Shown here one piece after another: positions 37,242-46,107 of a stretch of DNA of 64,000 nucleotides (position 1 is the first letter of the stretch; each line of letters opens with the position of its first letter). This DNA comes from JACDEA01 sp963742585 (lineage in GTDB: Bacteria > Actinomycetota > Acidimicrobiia > Acidimicrobiales > JACDEA01): assembly GCA_963742585.1 (NCBI GenBank), contig CAVUMI010000009.1, forward strand, positions 1,488,001-1,552,000, read 5' to 3'. The position numbers and the translations under genes were made by a program. The notes beneath the pieces are model-generated. The model made no database searches. It saw only the letters and a program-made list of their open reading frames with translations, and was not told the DNA's origin.

Positions 37242-37990
37242 ACGAGATCCTCACGGCGCTGCGTGAGCAGCAGGATGAGCTCGACGAGTTGCTCATCGGG
37301 TTGGCCGATGCGGGCTGGGCCACGCCCACGCCGGCGTGTCCGGGGTGGAGCGTGGCCGATGTCGTGCTGCACCTCGCCCAAACCGACGAGTTCGCCCAAG
37401 CCTCTGCTTCCGGCGAGTTCGCCAGGTTCGTCGCCAACACCGGCCCCGGTGGGGGTGGCACCGTCGACGAGATCGCCGACGAGATGGTCGAGCGCGAACG
37501 CGGTGGCCCGCCATCCGCAGTGCTCGAGCGTTGGCGCACGGCGGCCGCGGGTGAGCGCGCCGCGCTGGCCGCCCGCAGTCCCCACGACCGCGTCCAGTGG
37601 GTCGCCGGTGACATGGCCGCCCGCACCCTGGCGACGACGCGGCTGTCCGAAACCTGGATACACACCGGGGACGTCGCTTCCGCCCTCGGCGTCACGCTCG
37701 TGCCCACCGCGCGGCTGCGACACATCGCCCGGCTGGCGTGGCGCACGCTCCCCTACGCGTTCGGCCGCGCCGGTCAGTCGCTCAGCGGGCCGGTTGCCGT
37801 GTCGCTGGTCGCGCCGGACGGCACGATGTGGGACTTTGCGGAGGACGAGCACCCGCTGACGCGTGTGTCCGGCGACGCCATCGACTTCTGTCTTGTCGCC
37901 GGCCGGCGACGCGAGCCCTCCGAGACATCGTTGACCGCGACGGGTCCCGACGCCGACGCGGTGCTCGCGCTGGTCCGCACATACGCCTAG
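37238..37990 (+). CDS. TIGR03084-like DinB/maleylpyruvate isomerase-fold protein
   Basis: 250 residues with an N-terminal helical bundle (LTALREQQDELDELL, CPGWSVADVVLHLAQTDEF, with H as metal ligand) and the conserved SETWIHTGDVASALG providing further ligands. The length and layout match the actinobacterial TIGR03084 family, related to mycothiol-dependent isomerases. Function unknown. Coupled to the aldo/keto reductase by ATGA and convergent with the amidohydrolase, overlapping by 4 bases. Confidence 0.8.
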   Translation: MNEILTALREQQDELDELLIGLADAGWATPTPACPGWSVADVVLHLAQTDEFAQASASGEFARFVANTGPGGGGTVDEIADEMVERERGGPPSAVLERWRTAAAGERAALAARSPHDRVQWVAGDMAARTLATTRLSETWIHTGDVASALGVTLVPTARLRHIARLAWRTLPYAFGRAGQSLSGPVAVSLVAPDGTMWDFAEDEHPLTRVSGDAIDFCLVAGRRREPSETSLTATGPDADAVLALVRTYA

Positions 37991-39180
37991 ACGACCTGCC
38001 CACCGACAACGGTGAACCGGACGTGCTCGGCGTCGGGCGCGGCCAGGGCCTCGGCCAACGGAACGCGCAGGACGCACAGGTCGGCGGGCATGTCGAGTGC
38101 GACGCGCCGGGGCGGTCCGCCGGGATCGTCGAGTGGGGCGAGAAACAGGTCGAGTGCCTCACGGGCGGTGATCGCCTCGGCCGGGCCGATCGGGCGGCCC
38201 GCTCGGGTACGCCGACGAACGGCGGCACGAATGGCACCCCACGGGTCGGCGGGTCCATGCGGCACGTCGGAGCTGCCGGCCACGCGGATGCCGGAACGCA
38301 ACAACGAGCCGCATCGCCAGAGGTACGGCCGGTCGTCGGCATCGACGTCGTCGAGATACCGGTCGCCGCGCTCATGGACGAACGACGGTTGCGTCACGAC
38401 CGTGAGGCCGAGTCGCCGCACCGTGTCGAGCGCGTCTTCGGGGATGACGGCGCCGTGCTCGATGCGATCGCCGGGCTGGGCGCCGGTGACCTCGAGCGCC
38501 GCCAGCGCCAGGACCAGGCCGAGGCGGCTTGCGCAGTGGAACGCGACCAGGCGCGGTCGGAGGTCGCGAATCTGCGCCACCAAGTCGTCGATCGCCGGCG
38601 GATCGTGGTCGGCGACGATGACCTTGGACCGGCCGAGCGCGTTCACGCGTTGCGGCAGTCCGCGGCACTGACGTTCGTCGAGCCCTGGGGTCGCGTCGGT
38701 CACGCCGGTGACGCCTACCGCGGCGAGATGGGCACCCACGCCGGCGAGATCGGGCGGTGTCGCGCCAAGCCGATGGCGCAACCACTCGTCACGCCCGAGG
38801 AGCCGGCCCGTCGGCTCGTCGATACCGACGGCGCGCAGACCGGCCGAGTTCAACACCCACATGGCACCGGTGGCGTGCTGCACCCGTACGGGACGAGAAG
38901 GCACCAGGCGATCGAGAACGTCACGGTCGATCACGCCGTGGATCGATTCGTGGTAGCCGACGGCACGAATCCACTCCCCGGGCGGCAGGTCGGCGTCCGC
39001 CGCGCCGAGGTCATCCACCTCCACCGATCGGGCCGCCGCCGCCATCGCGAACAGGTGGACGTGGTGGTCGTGCAGTCCCGGCAGTAATGCACCGCCTTCG
39101 CAGTCGATCTCGTCGGCGGTTCCATCGTCGACCTCGAAGTCGACGATCTGGCCCTCTATCTCGGCGCGGCGGAGGATCAT
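37987..39180 (-). CDS. Amidohydrolase-family protein (YtcJ-like, short)
   Basis: Metal-dependent hydrolase of 397 residues: LLPGLHDHHVHLF (HxH pair) near 35-47, a His ligand candidate in VAFHCASRLG, DRIEHGAVIP near 250 and SSDVPHGPADPWGAI with catalytic Asp near 300. Shorter than most YtcJ-type enzymes because the inserted beta-sandwich part is reduced. Hydrolyses an amide or ester; substrate unknown. Its GTG/ATG end region overlaps the short CoA-transferase gene by 4 bases. Confidence 0.83.
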   Translation of the reverse strand: MILRRAEIEGQIVDFEVDDGTADEIDCEGGALLPGLHDHHVHLFAMAAAARSVEVDDLGAADADLPPGEWIRAVGYHESIHGVIDRDVLDRLVPSRPVRVQHATGAMWVLNSAGLRAVGIDEPTGRLLGRDEWLRHRLGATPPDLAGVGAHLAAVGVTGVTDATPGLDERQCRGLPQRVNALGRSKVIVADHDPPAIDDLVAQIRDLRPRLVAFHCASRLGLVLALAALEVTGAQPGDRIEHGAVIPEDALDTVRRLGLTVVTQPSFVHERGDRYLDDVDADDRPYLWRCGSLLRSGIRVAGSSDVPHGPADPWGAIRAAVRRRTRAGRPIGPAEAITAREALDLFLAPLDDPGGPPRRVALDMPADLCVLRVPLAEALAAPDAEHVRFTVVGGQVV

Positions 39181-39992
39181 GCGGCGACGTGCGCAGCCAC
39201 GGCGGAGAGGCTGCAGTCGATCAGCCAGCGGCCACCGAGTCGCAACGCGGTGTCGATGGCGGCGGCAGCCGTCATGCCGGTCAGCGGGTCAGCGACCGCG
39301 TCGGCATAGAAGTCCGGTACGCCGTTCGTCCAGGTAACCAGTCCGGCCGCGACTGCGGCGTCGTCGCCGAAGCCGATCCAGTTGCGCTGTGGTTCGGTGC
39401 GACCGTGCCCGGTGATCGACAACCACACCCGAGGTCCCTCCCGAACGATGGCGACCGCGTCGATGCCCATCTGCTCGAGCGCGCGCGGGCGGGACCCTTC
39501 GATGACGACGTCGGCGGCCAGCAGCGCTTCACGCGTGATCACCTCGGGCTTGCTCACTGCGGCGCCGCGGGTAGCCAGGATGCGCCCGCAGAGGGGGCCG
39601 GCCCATAGCGAGGCGAGGTTGGCCACGACCGGCGGACGCCGCAGGGGCGGCGCCGGGCCGCACGCCAGCGCGGCGACGGGGAGCCCGTGCCACAGCGCGG
39701 GCGCGGTGCGCTCGCCCAGGACCGCCGCGGCGATGCCGAGTAGGCGCGCCCGAGCCACGGCTTCGTCGGCGGACCTGCGCGCCACCGCCGCAACGATTGC
39801 CGGCCACGAATCGGCCTCGTCGACGTCCACCCCGAGCCACGCGGGAACCGACGCGATGTCGTCGGCGCGGGCCATCGTGACCGCGATCCAGTTATCCGTC
39901 GTCCGGAGCAAGCGGGTCTTGCGGCGGCGGGGATCCGGACCGCCACGCTCGTCGAGGCAGGCGAAGGCATCGACGCCAGCGGCCTCGCCCAA
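39177..39992 (-). CDS. Short CaiB/BaiF-family CoA-transferase-like protein
   Basis: About 271 residues resembling class III CoA-transferases: RRRKTRLLRTTDNWIAVTM, NLASLWAGPLCGRILATRG with a CaiB-type nucleotide fold, SKPEV and WLSITGHGRTEPQRNWIGFG. It is much shorter than the 400-residue norm and lacks the usual catalytic Asp block, so it may be a degenerate or accessory subunit. The start is uncertain: the in-frame region upstream is shared with the divergent enoyl-CoA hydratase promoter, and TTG 39992 is the best candidate. Confidence 0.6.
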   Translation of the reverse strand: MGEAAGVDAFACLDERGGPDPRRRKTRLLRTTDNWIAVTMARADDIASVPAWLGVDVDEADSWPAIVAAVARRSADEAVARARLLGIAAAVLGERTAPALWHGLPVAALACGPAPPLRRPPVVANLASLWAGPLCGRILATRGAAVSKPEVITREALLAADVVIEGSRPRALEQMGIDAVAIVREGPRVWLSITGHGRTEPQRNWIGFGDDAAVAAGLVTWTNGVPDFYADAVADPLTGMTAAAAIDTALRLGGRWLIDCSLSAVAAHVAA

Positions 39993-40026
39993 CCGGCGGA
40001 TGGCGGCCTCGTACGCTACGGATCCC

Positions 40027-40996
40027 GTGATTGCGGTTTCTCTGGACGAGCTGGCCGAGGCGTTCCGCGACCCGCAGCCGGGCGCGGGACTCGTCGACCC
40101 AGCCGGAGGGGGCGCGGTGGTGGTGCGGCTGACCGACACGCCTACCAACCTGCCAGATCTCGGCGGCCTCGTCGCGGTGCTCGTCGCCGTCGGCGCCGCG
40201 TCGCATCCGCTCGCCGCCGCGTTCGACGTGGTGGTCGCCGATCCAACCGAGGTCGTCGACGCCGTCGATCGAAATCCGCTGGCCGCCACCGCGCTGGCGC
40301 TACTCCTTCGTATGAGCGGGAAGCTCGACGTCGCCGGCGCGCTGGTCGCCGAGTCGACCACGTACTCGATGCTCCAAGCGGGCCCTGAGCACCAGGCCTG
40401 GCTGGCCGCGCGGTCGCACCGAGCTCGCGCCGATAACAACAGCGCAGTGCGGGTGACCCGCAGTGGCGACGTTCTTCGGCTCACCCTCCAACGCCCGGCG
40501 GTCCGCAACGCGTTCAACGCCGCCATGCGGGAGGCGCTGCTCGAGGGCCTCGGCGTCGCCGCCGCCGATCAGTCCGTAGCCGCCGTCGTCATCGATGGGG
40601 ACGGTCCGAGCTTTTGTAGCGGCGGGGATCTTGGCGAGTTCGGCTCCCTCGACGACCCGGCCAGCCGCGCATCTCCTGCGCGTCAGTCGCAACGTGGGCC
40701 GGGCGATTCACGATCTCCGCGACCGTGTCACCGTCCAGATACACGGGACGTGCGTGGGGGCCGGCGTGGAGCTACCGCCCTTCGCCGGTCGAGTCGTCGC
40801 CCGCGCGGACGCGACCTTCCGGCTGCCCGAGGTGGGCATGGGCCTGGTGCCCGGCGCGGGCGGCACCGTGAGCATCCCGCGTCGCGTCGGGCGCCAACGT
40901 GCTGCCTGGCTCGCGCTGACTGGATCGGCAATCGATGCACAGACCGCGCTTGACTGGGGCCTGGTCGACGCGATCAACGACGAAGGGAGTCTGTGA
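40027..40996 (+). CDS. Enoyl-CoA hydratase/isomerase-like protein, frameshifted
   Basis: From GTG 40027 the first frame gives an N-terminal extension of about 130 residues, then the crotonase start (LRLTLQRPAVRNAFNAAMRE, VVIDGDGPSFCSGGDLGEFG). Near 40665 the frame breaks, and another frame continues with HLLRVSRNVGRAIHDL, the oxyanion-hole segment QIHGTCVGAGVELPPFAGRV and FRLPEVGMGLVPGAGGT to the stop at 40996, which overlaps the CoA-transferase ATG. One indel restores a full crotonase. Hydrates or isomerises an enoyl-CoA; coupled to the CoA-transferase that follows. Confidence 0.78.
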
Positions 40997-42219
40997 TGGG
41001 TGCGATGGACGGCGTGCGCGTCGTTGAGCTGGCGAGCTGGACGTTCGTACCCGCGGCCGGCGCGGTGCTGGCCGACTGGGGTGCCGACGTCATCAAGATC
41101 GAGCATCCCGAAACCGGCGATCCGCAGCGGGGGCTGGTGAGCATGGGGATCATCCCGGGCGCGGGCGGCGCCGCTGGCTTCAACTGCCTCATGGAACAGC
41201 CCAATCGCGGCAAGCGGAGCATCGGGATCGATGTCGCCAATCCCGAGGGCCTCGAGTTGCTGTACAAGCTGGTCGAGACCGCCGACGTGTTCCTCACGAA
41301 CCTCTTGCCCGAGTCGTGTCGGCGGCTGGGCGTCGACGTCGAATCGATCCGGGCCCGCAATCCCAAGATCATCTATGCCCGCGGCCACGGGCAGGGCGTG
41401 CGAGGCGAGGATGCCAACCGCGGCGCGTTCGATGCCGCCGCCTACTTCGCCCGCAGCGGCGTGGCCGACGCACTGTCGTCCGGCGCCGGCGCGTTTCCAC
41501 CAGGGCAACGCCCCGCCTTCGGCGACGTGATGGGCGGCCTTACGATCGCCGGCGGCATCTCCAGCGCGCTGTTCAAGCGCGAGCGGACCGGCGAGCCGTC
41601 GGTCGTCGACGTGTCGCTCTTGCACGTTGGCATGTGGAACGTGTCATTCGACGTACTGCTCTCACAGGCTCTTGGGTTCGACCTGCCCAAGGGTGGCGAC
41701 CGCACGATGTCACCCAACCCGCTCACCGGCATGTACAAGACCGCCGACGACCGGTTTCTCATCCTCGTGTTCCTCCAGGCCGACCGGCACTGGCCCGAGC
41801 TGTGCGAAGCAATCGAACGCCCCGACCTCCGGGAGGACCCCCGGTTCAAGGACGCCGCCGTTCGCTTCGAGAACCGGCAGGCCTGCGTGTTGGAACTCGA
41901 CGCCGTCTTCGGTTCGCAGCCGCTCGAGCACTGGAAGAAGCGGCTGGCTGGCATCGAAGGCGTGTGGGCGCCCGTGCAGACCGCGCACGAAGTCTTCGAC
42001 GACCCCGCGGCGGTCGCCAACGGCTACATCGCCACGGTTCCCGGCAATGACGGCACGCCGTTCCCGGTGGTCACCAGTCCCATCCAGTTCGACGAGCAGC
42101 CGACGGTCATCGAACGCCCCGCACCAGACCACGGTCAGCACACCGAGGAGCTGTTGCTCGAACTCGGCTTCGACTGGGATCAGATAATCGCGCTCAAGGA
42201 GTCGTCGGCCGTCCTCTGA
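40996..42219 (+). CDS. CaiB/BaiF class III CoA-transferase
   Basis: Full-length (407 residues) family III CoA-transferase: GVRVVELASWTFVPAAGAVL start, DWGADVIKIEHPETGDPQRG, GKRSIGIDV and catalytic Asp D146 in NRGAFDAAAYFARSG. Transfers CoA between carboxylic acids through an aspartyl-CoA intermediate. ATG 40996 overlaps the crotonase stop as TGATG. Acts with the enoyl-CoA hydratase in activation of an unknown carboxylic acid, perhaps a bile-acid or aromatic-type substrate by family association. Confidence 0.92.
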   Translation: MGAMDGVRVVELASWTFVPAAGAVLADWGADVIKIEHPETGDPQRGLVSMGIIPGAGGAAGFNCLMEQPNRGKRSIGIDVANPEGLELLYKLVETADVFLTNLLPESCRRLGVDVESIRARNPKIIYARGHGQGVRGEDANRGAFDAAAYFARSGVADALSSGAGAFPPGQRPAFGDVMGGLTIAGGISSALFKRERTGEPSVVDVSLLHVGMWNVSFDVLLSQALGFDLPKGGDRTMSPNPLTGMYKTADDRFLILVFLQADRHWPELCEAIERPDLREDPRFKDAAVRFENRQACVLELDAVFGSQPLEHWKKRLAGIEGVWAPVQTAHEVFDDPAAVANGYIATVPGNDGTPFPVVTSPIQFDEQPTVIERPAPDHGQHTEELLLELGFDWDQIIALKESSAVL

Positions 42220-42225
42220 ACAAGG

Positions 42226-42528
42226 TCAGTCAGAAGACGGCAGCGGCTTGGCGCCCTTCATCGGGATCGCCATGCCGTTGATGGCCAGGGTGCCCGATCC
42301 GCCTTTGCTGGCGAGCAACTCGATCCCACTGTCGGGGTCGGCGTAGCGCTTCCCGATCGGCGTGCCACCGGCGAACTCGGCGTTCAGCACCAAGCCGTCG
42401 GGCCGCTCGGTCTCTATCGGGACCATCGGATACCCACCGCACTCGAGGCTCACGTCATCGGTGGGCATCTTGACGACGACCACCTCGGTGTCACACACCA
42501 CACTCCGCCACCGCGACCCTGCTTTCAC
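42226..42528 (-). CDS. Conserved small protein of unknown function
   Basis: 100 residues without signal or membrane segment. The N-terminal half (GSRWRSVVCDTEVVVVKMPT, then LECGGYPMV) looks like a small beta-rich domain with two Cys. I recall similar short proteins beside acyl-CoA genes in actinobacteria but cannot name a family. Convergent with the CoA-transferase and just downstream of the second enoyl-CoA hydratase on the same strand. Confidence 0.65.
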   Translation of the reverse strand: MKAGSRWRSVVCDTEVVVVKMPTDDVSLECGGYPMVPIETERPDGLVLNAEFAGGTPIGKRYADPDSGIELLASKGGSGTLAINGMAIPMKGAKPLPSSD

Positions 42529-42546
42529 GCCACCACAATCGCACAG

Positions 42547-43338
42547 TCAGCCATTGAAGTTGGGGGGCCGTTTCTCGCGGTGGGCGGCGAGGCCTTCGGC
42601 GGCGTCGCGGCCGGCGAAGCCGATGAACTCATAGGCCAGTGAGGCATCGAACGCGGCGGCCTGCGCGCGGTACCAGTAGTTGAGGGTGTGCTTCGTCCAG
42701 CGGATTGCACTCTGCGCGCCGGCCGCGAGTGTTTCGGCCACCTCGAGCGCGCGCGCATGGACCTGGTCGTCGTCGACGCAGAGTGACACGAGGCCGATGC
42801 GCTCGGCTTCCTCGCCGGTCAATGTTTCGCACGTCAACAGGTAGTACTTCGCCTTGGCCATCCCGCAGAGGAGCGGCCAGCAGATCGCCGCGTGGTCACC
42901 AGCGGCGACGCCAAGGCGAGTGTGCCCGTCGATGATGCGGGCGGTGCGGGCGACGACCGACACGTCGGCGAGGAGGCCCGCCACCAGACCGGCGCCGACC
43001 GCAGGGCCGTGCATCGCCGAGACGATCGCCTTGGAGCAGTTGACGACGTTGAACACGAGGTCCCGTGCCTCGCGCAGAACGCGGGTTCGCACGTCGTAGT
43101 CCTCCATGATCGACTCGACCAGATCGAAACTGCCGCCCGAGGAGAACGCCTTGCCGGCGCCCTGGAGCAGCGCGACCCGCGTTTCGGGGTCACGGTCCAC
43201 CGCCAACCACACATCGGCCAGCTCCCGGTGGACGTGGTGGTCAACAGCGTTGAGCCCGGGGCCGTCGAGCACGATGCGGAGAACACCGTCGGCCGGTCGC
43301 TCGAAGGTCAGGTGCGGAAAGTCGCCAAAGGGGTCCAC
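42547..43338 (-). CDS. Enoyl-CoA hydratase/isomerase
   Basis: Crotonase of 263 residues: LTFERPADGVLRIVLDGPGL, oxyanion holes in GAGKAFSSGGSFDLVE and AMHGPAVGAGLVAGLLADVS, and RLGVAAGDHAAICWPLLCGM. The longer open frame to 43488 adds no homology. GTG 43338 gives the standard length and follows a -10 box TAAAAC by 6 bases, so a leaderless start is chosen. Hydrates 2-enoyl-CoA in beta-oxidation-like degradation. Confidence 0.88.
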   Translation of the reverse strand: MDPFGDFPHLTFERPADGVLRIVLDGPGLNAVDHHVHRELADVWLAVDRDPETRVALLQGAGKAFSSGGSFDLVESIMEDYDVRTRVLREARDLVFNVVNCSKAIVSAMHGPAVGAGLVAGLLADVSVVARTARIIDGHTRLGVAAGDHAAICWPLLCGMAKAKYYLLTCETLTGEEAERIGLVSLCVDDDQVHARALEVAETLAAGAQSAIRWTKHTLNYWYRAQAAAFDASLAYEFIGFAGRDAAEGLAAHREKRPPNFNG

Positions 43339-43380
43339 GAACGCCGTTTTAGACCACCAGGGCACCCGACCGTGCCTGGA

Positions 43381-43396
43381 GGTAACTGGAGTTACC
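43381..43396. promoter_or_regulatory. Perfect 16-bp palindrome upstream of enoyl-CoA hydratase
   Basis: GGTAACT-gg-AGTTACC sits about 35-50 bases before the likely transcription start of the enoyl-CoA hydratase, the place for a TetR-type repressor. It is also about 110 bases upstream of the cold-shock gene. Confidence 0.45.
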
Positions 43397-43505
43397 ACGC
43401 GTCCGCGGTAATCTGGACACCGCATCCAGCACTCGTGGCTGAGCTTTGCGCCCCTGACGCTTCTTGCAGGCTGCGCGAACTCGCCCATAAGAAGGGAAAC
43501 ACCCC

Positions 43506-43706
43506 ATGACCACCGGCACCGTGAAGTTCTTCAATGCGGAGAAGGGCTTCGGCTTCATCTCACACGATGGTGGCGAAGACGTCTTCGTGCACTACTCGAA
43601 CATCGAGGGCTCCGGCTACCGCAGCCTCGAGGCCGGTCAGCAGGTCGAGTTCGACGTAGCACCGGGTCGCAAAGGCGACGAAGCCCAGAACGTCCGGCCA
43701 GTCTGA
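43506..43706 (+). CDS. Cold-shock protein CspA family
   Basis: A 66-residue single-stranded nucleic-acid binding OB fold with RNP1 KGFGFIS and RNP2 DVFVHYS, an RNA chaperone. The leader of about 100 bases before the ATG fits the long regulatory 5' UTRs of such genes, and AAGAAGGG gives a ribosome-binding site. Followed after 6 bases by the SHOCT-like gene, so probably co-transcribed. Confidence 0.93.
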   Translation: MTTGTVKFFNAEKGFGFISHDGGEDVFVHYSNIEGSGYRSLEAGQQVEFDVAPGRKGDEAQNVRPV

Positions 43707-43712
43707 GCAGCC

Positions 43713-43973
43713 ATGGCACGCCAGCGAACCACCTTCGGCAAACTGCAGCGGACGGCTGACAAACAGGCCAAGGCCAGGGCCAAGCAGGAGAAGCGCACCG
43801 CCCGCGCCGACGCCCCCGAGGACGAGCCGGCCGAGCCGGCACCCGTCGTCGACCAGGCCAAGCTCCTCGACGACTTCGCCGCGCTCCATACGGCGTACGA
43901 GGACGGGCGCATCCCCCGCGACGAGTTCGAGAGTCGCCGGGAGCTTCTCAGCAGCCAGATGATCATCGAATAG
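43713..43973 (+). CDS. Small SHOCT-like protein
   Basis: 86 residues: a Lys/Arg/Ala-rich N-terminal half and a C-terminal segment (LLDDFAALHTAYEDGRIPRD, then EFESRRELL) matching the short helical SHOCT pattern, in which a helix is followed by an [E/D]-x-G-x-I-x-x-x-E-F turn. Function unknown; SHOCT modules often sit at protein ends and mediate oligomerisation. It follows cspA by 6 bases. Confidence 0.7.
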   Translation: MARQRTTFGKLQRTADKQAKARAKQEKRTARADAPEDEPAEPAPVVDQAKLLDDFAALHTAYEDGRIPRDEFESRRELLSSQMIIE

Positions 43974-43993
43974 GCGGCCTAGCCTCGGGTCGC

Positions 43994-45640
43994 GTGGAAA
44001 CGAACGCGGCGTACACCTCAGGAGCCAGCTCGGCTCCGCTGCTCGGTCAGACCATCGGCCAGAACTTCGACCAGGCCGTCGCGCGCTTCGGCGATCGCGA
44101 GGCGTTGGTCGTGCCGTTCCAGAACGTACGGCTCACCTATTCAGCGTTGAGCCGCGAAGTCGACCGCGTGGCGCGGGGTCTGCTCGCGCTGGGCCTCGAG
44201 CGTGGCGACCGCCTCGCTATCTGGAGTCCCAACTGCGCCGAGTGGGTGCTGGTGCAACTCGCCACCGCCAAGCTCGGTGTGATCCTCGTCAACATCAACC
44301 CGGCGTACCGCACCCACGAAGTCGACTACGCCCTCCGTCAGTCGGGTTGCCGTGCGCTGGTCGCCGCCACCGACTTCAAGACCAGCGACTACCGAGCGAT
44401 GGTCGCCGAAGTCCGCCCCGGCCTCCCCGATCTCGAGCACGTCGTGTTCCTCAGTAGCAGCGATTGGACGGAGCTGCTCGCCTCCGGCGAGGCGGTGGCT
44501 CCCGATGCGGTTGCCGAACGGGCCACCGCGCTTGGCTTCGACGATCCAATCAACATCCAGTACACGAGCGGCACGACCGGGTTCCCCAAGGGCGCGACGC
44601 TGAGCCACCACAACATCTTGAACAACGCGTTCTTCGTCGGTGAGGGCTGCGGCTACACCGAGGCGGACCGGATCTGCATCCCGGTCCCCTTCTATCACTG
44701 CTTCGGCATGGTGATGGGCAATCTGGGTGCGGTTACCCATGGCGCGGCGATGGTCATACCGGCGCCGGCCTTCGACCCGCGCGCGACGCTCGAGACCGTC
44801 CAAGCGGAGCGCTGCACAAGCCTTTACGGCGTACCAACCATGTTCATCGCCGAGCTCGATCTCGAGGACTTCTCCAGCTTCGATCTCTCCTCGTTGCGGA
44901 CGGGGATCATGGCGGGCTCGCCCTGTCCGGTCGAGGTAATGAAGCGCTGCGTCTCGGACATGCACATGGAGCAGGTCACCATCTGTTACGGGATGACCGA
45001 AACCTCGCCGGTCTCGACCCAGACCGGTGTCGATGACCCGATCGACAAGCGGGTGGGCAGCGTCGGCCGCGTGCATCCGCACGTCGAGATCAAGGTGGTC
45101 GATCCCGAAACCGGTTTGCTGGCTGCACCGGGCGACACCGGCGAGCTGTGCACGCGCGGCTACTCGGTGATGCTCGGCTACTGGGCTGATCCCGAGCGCA
45201 CTGCCGAAGCCGTCGACGTCGCCGGGTGGATGCACACCGGCGACCTGGCCGTCATGGACGACGAGGGCTATGTCAACATCGTCGGCCGGATCAAGGACAT
45301 GATCATCCGGGGCGGTGAGAACGTCTACCCGCGCGAGATCGAAGAGTTTCTCTACGGTCATCCCGCCGTCATCGACGTGCAGGTGATCGGCGTGCCCGAC
45401 ACCCGTTACGGCGAGGAGATCATGGCGTGGGTTCGCCTCCGCGACGGCGAGTCGCTCACGGTCGAGGAGCTGGGTGAGTTCTGCAAGGGTCGGATCGCCC
45501 ACTTCAAGGTTCCCCGCTACCTCCACGTCACCGAAGAGTTTCCGATGACGGTTACGGGGAAGGTGCAGAAGTACCTGATGCGCGAGCACGCCATCGAGGC
45601 ACTCGGCCTCGGCGACACAGCGGCCGTTTCCACGGCCTAG
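43994..45640 (+). CDS. AMP-forming fatty acid-CoA ligase (FadD-like)
   Basis: 548-residue ANL enzyme: P-loop YTSGTTGFPKGATLSHHN, CYGMTETSPV, hinge GRIKDMIIRGGENVYPREIE and catalytic Lys in MTVTGKVQKYLM near the C-terminus. Closely matches medium/long-chain acyl-CoA synthetases. GTG 43994 follows the -10 box TAGCCT by 8 bases, so a leaderless mRNA is likely. Followed after 12 bases by the ferredoxin gene. Confidence 0.92.
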   Translation: METNAAYTSGASSAPLLGQTIGQNFDQAVARFGDREALVVPFQNVRLTYSALSREVDRVARGLLALGLERGDRLAIWSPNCAEWVLVQLATAKLGVILVNINPAYRTHEVDYALRQSGCRALVAATDFKTSDYRAMVAEVRPGLPDLEHVVFLSSSDWTELLASGEAVAPDAVAERATALGFDDPINIQYTSGTTGFPKGATLSHHNILNNAFFVGEGCGYTEADRICIPVPFYHCFGMVMGNLGAVTHGAAMVIPAPAFDPRATLETVQAERCTSLYGVPTMFIAELDLEDFSSFDLSSLRTGIMAGSPCPVEVMKRCVSDMHMEQVTICYGMTETSPVSTQTGVDDPIDKRVGSVGRVHPHVEIKVVDPETGLLAAPGDTGELCTRGYSVMLGYWADPERTAEAVDVAGWMHTGDLAVMDDEGYVNIVGRIKDMIIRGGENVYPREIEEFLYGHPAVIDVQVIGVPDTRYGEEIMAWVRLRDGESLTVEELGEFCKGRIAHFKVPRYLHVTEEFPMTVTGKVQKYLMREHAIEALGLGDTAAVSTA

Positions 45641-45652
45641 AAGGGAGCCCGC

Positions 45653-46048
45653 ATGCCGGGTCTTGCAATCATCACCGAGGCTTGCATCGACACCAAGGAC
45701 CGGGCGTGCGTTGATGTCTGCCCCGTCCAGTGCATCTACGAGTACGACCCGGTCAAGAACATCCTCTACTCGGAGGCCGAGGCGGGCAGTGGCGAGATCG
45801 AGAACACGCACCAGCCCAACCCGGACTCGATCGCGATCTTCGGCGACAGCACCTTGTACGTGAACATCGAGGAATGCACCTCGTGCACCGCGTGCTACCA
45901 GCCCGACGTGTGCCCGGTCGGCGCGATCTACACCGACGACGACCTACCCGACGGCAATACCAAGACGAAGTACAACGCCAGCGATCCCAACAAGGGCCAT
46001 GACCACACGTTCTTCCTCCAACTGACCCAAGACGTGTTCGCCGACTGA
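45653..46048 (+). CDS. Two-cluster (7Fe-type) ferredoxin with an inserted loop
   Basis: 131 residues with two cysteine sets: C11-x7-C19-x3-C23-x3-C27 and C75-x2-C78-x2-C81-x5-C87. The first spacing is that of the [3Fe-4S]/[4Fe-4S] ferredoxins. About 45 residues between the sets is longer than usual, and an acidic tail follows. A soluble electron carrier, perhaps for a P450, acyl-CoA oxidoreductase or other partner not in the window. Ribosome-binding site AGAAGGGAG. Confidence 0.88.
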   Translation: MPGLAIITEACIDTKDRACVDVCPVQCIYEYDPVKNILYSEAEAGSGEIENTHQPNPDSIAIFGDSTLYVNIEECTSCTACYQPDVCPVGAIYTDDDLPDGNTKTKYNASDPNKGHDHTFFLQLTQDVFAD

Positions 46049-46062
46049 CCCTTCTTTGACAT

Positions 46063-46105
46063 CTGGAGTACCAGAGCGACAGTCAGTGTCGCTCTGGTAC
46101 TCCAG
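46063..46105. terminator. Perfect 19-bp stem-loop between ferredoxin and AbiEi-like genes
   Basis: Arms 46063-46081 and 46087-46105 pair without mismatch around a 5-base loop. No T-run follows, so termination is possible but not certain; the hairpin lies 15 bases after the ferredoxin stop and touches the candidate TTG start of the next gene. Confidence 0.6.
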
Positions 46106-46107
46106 AG

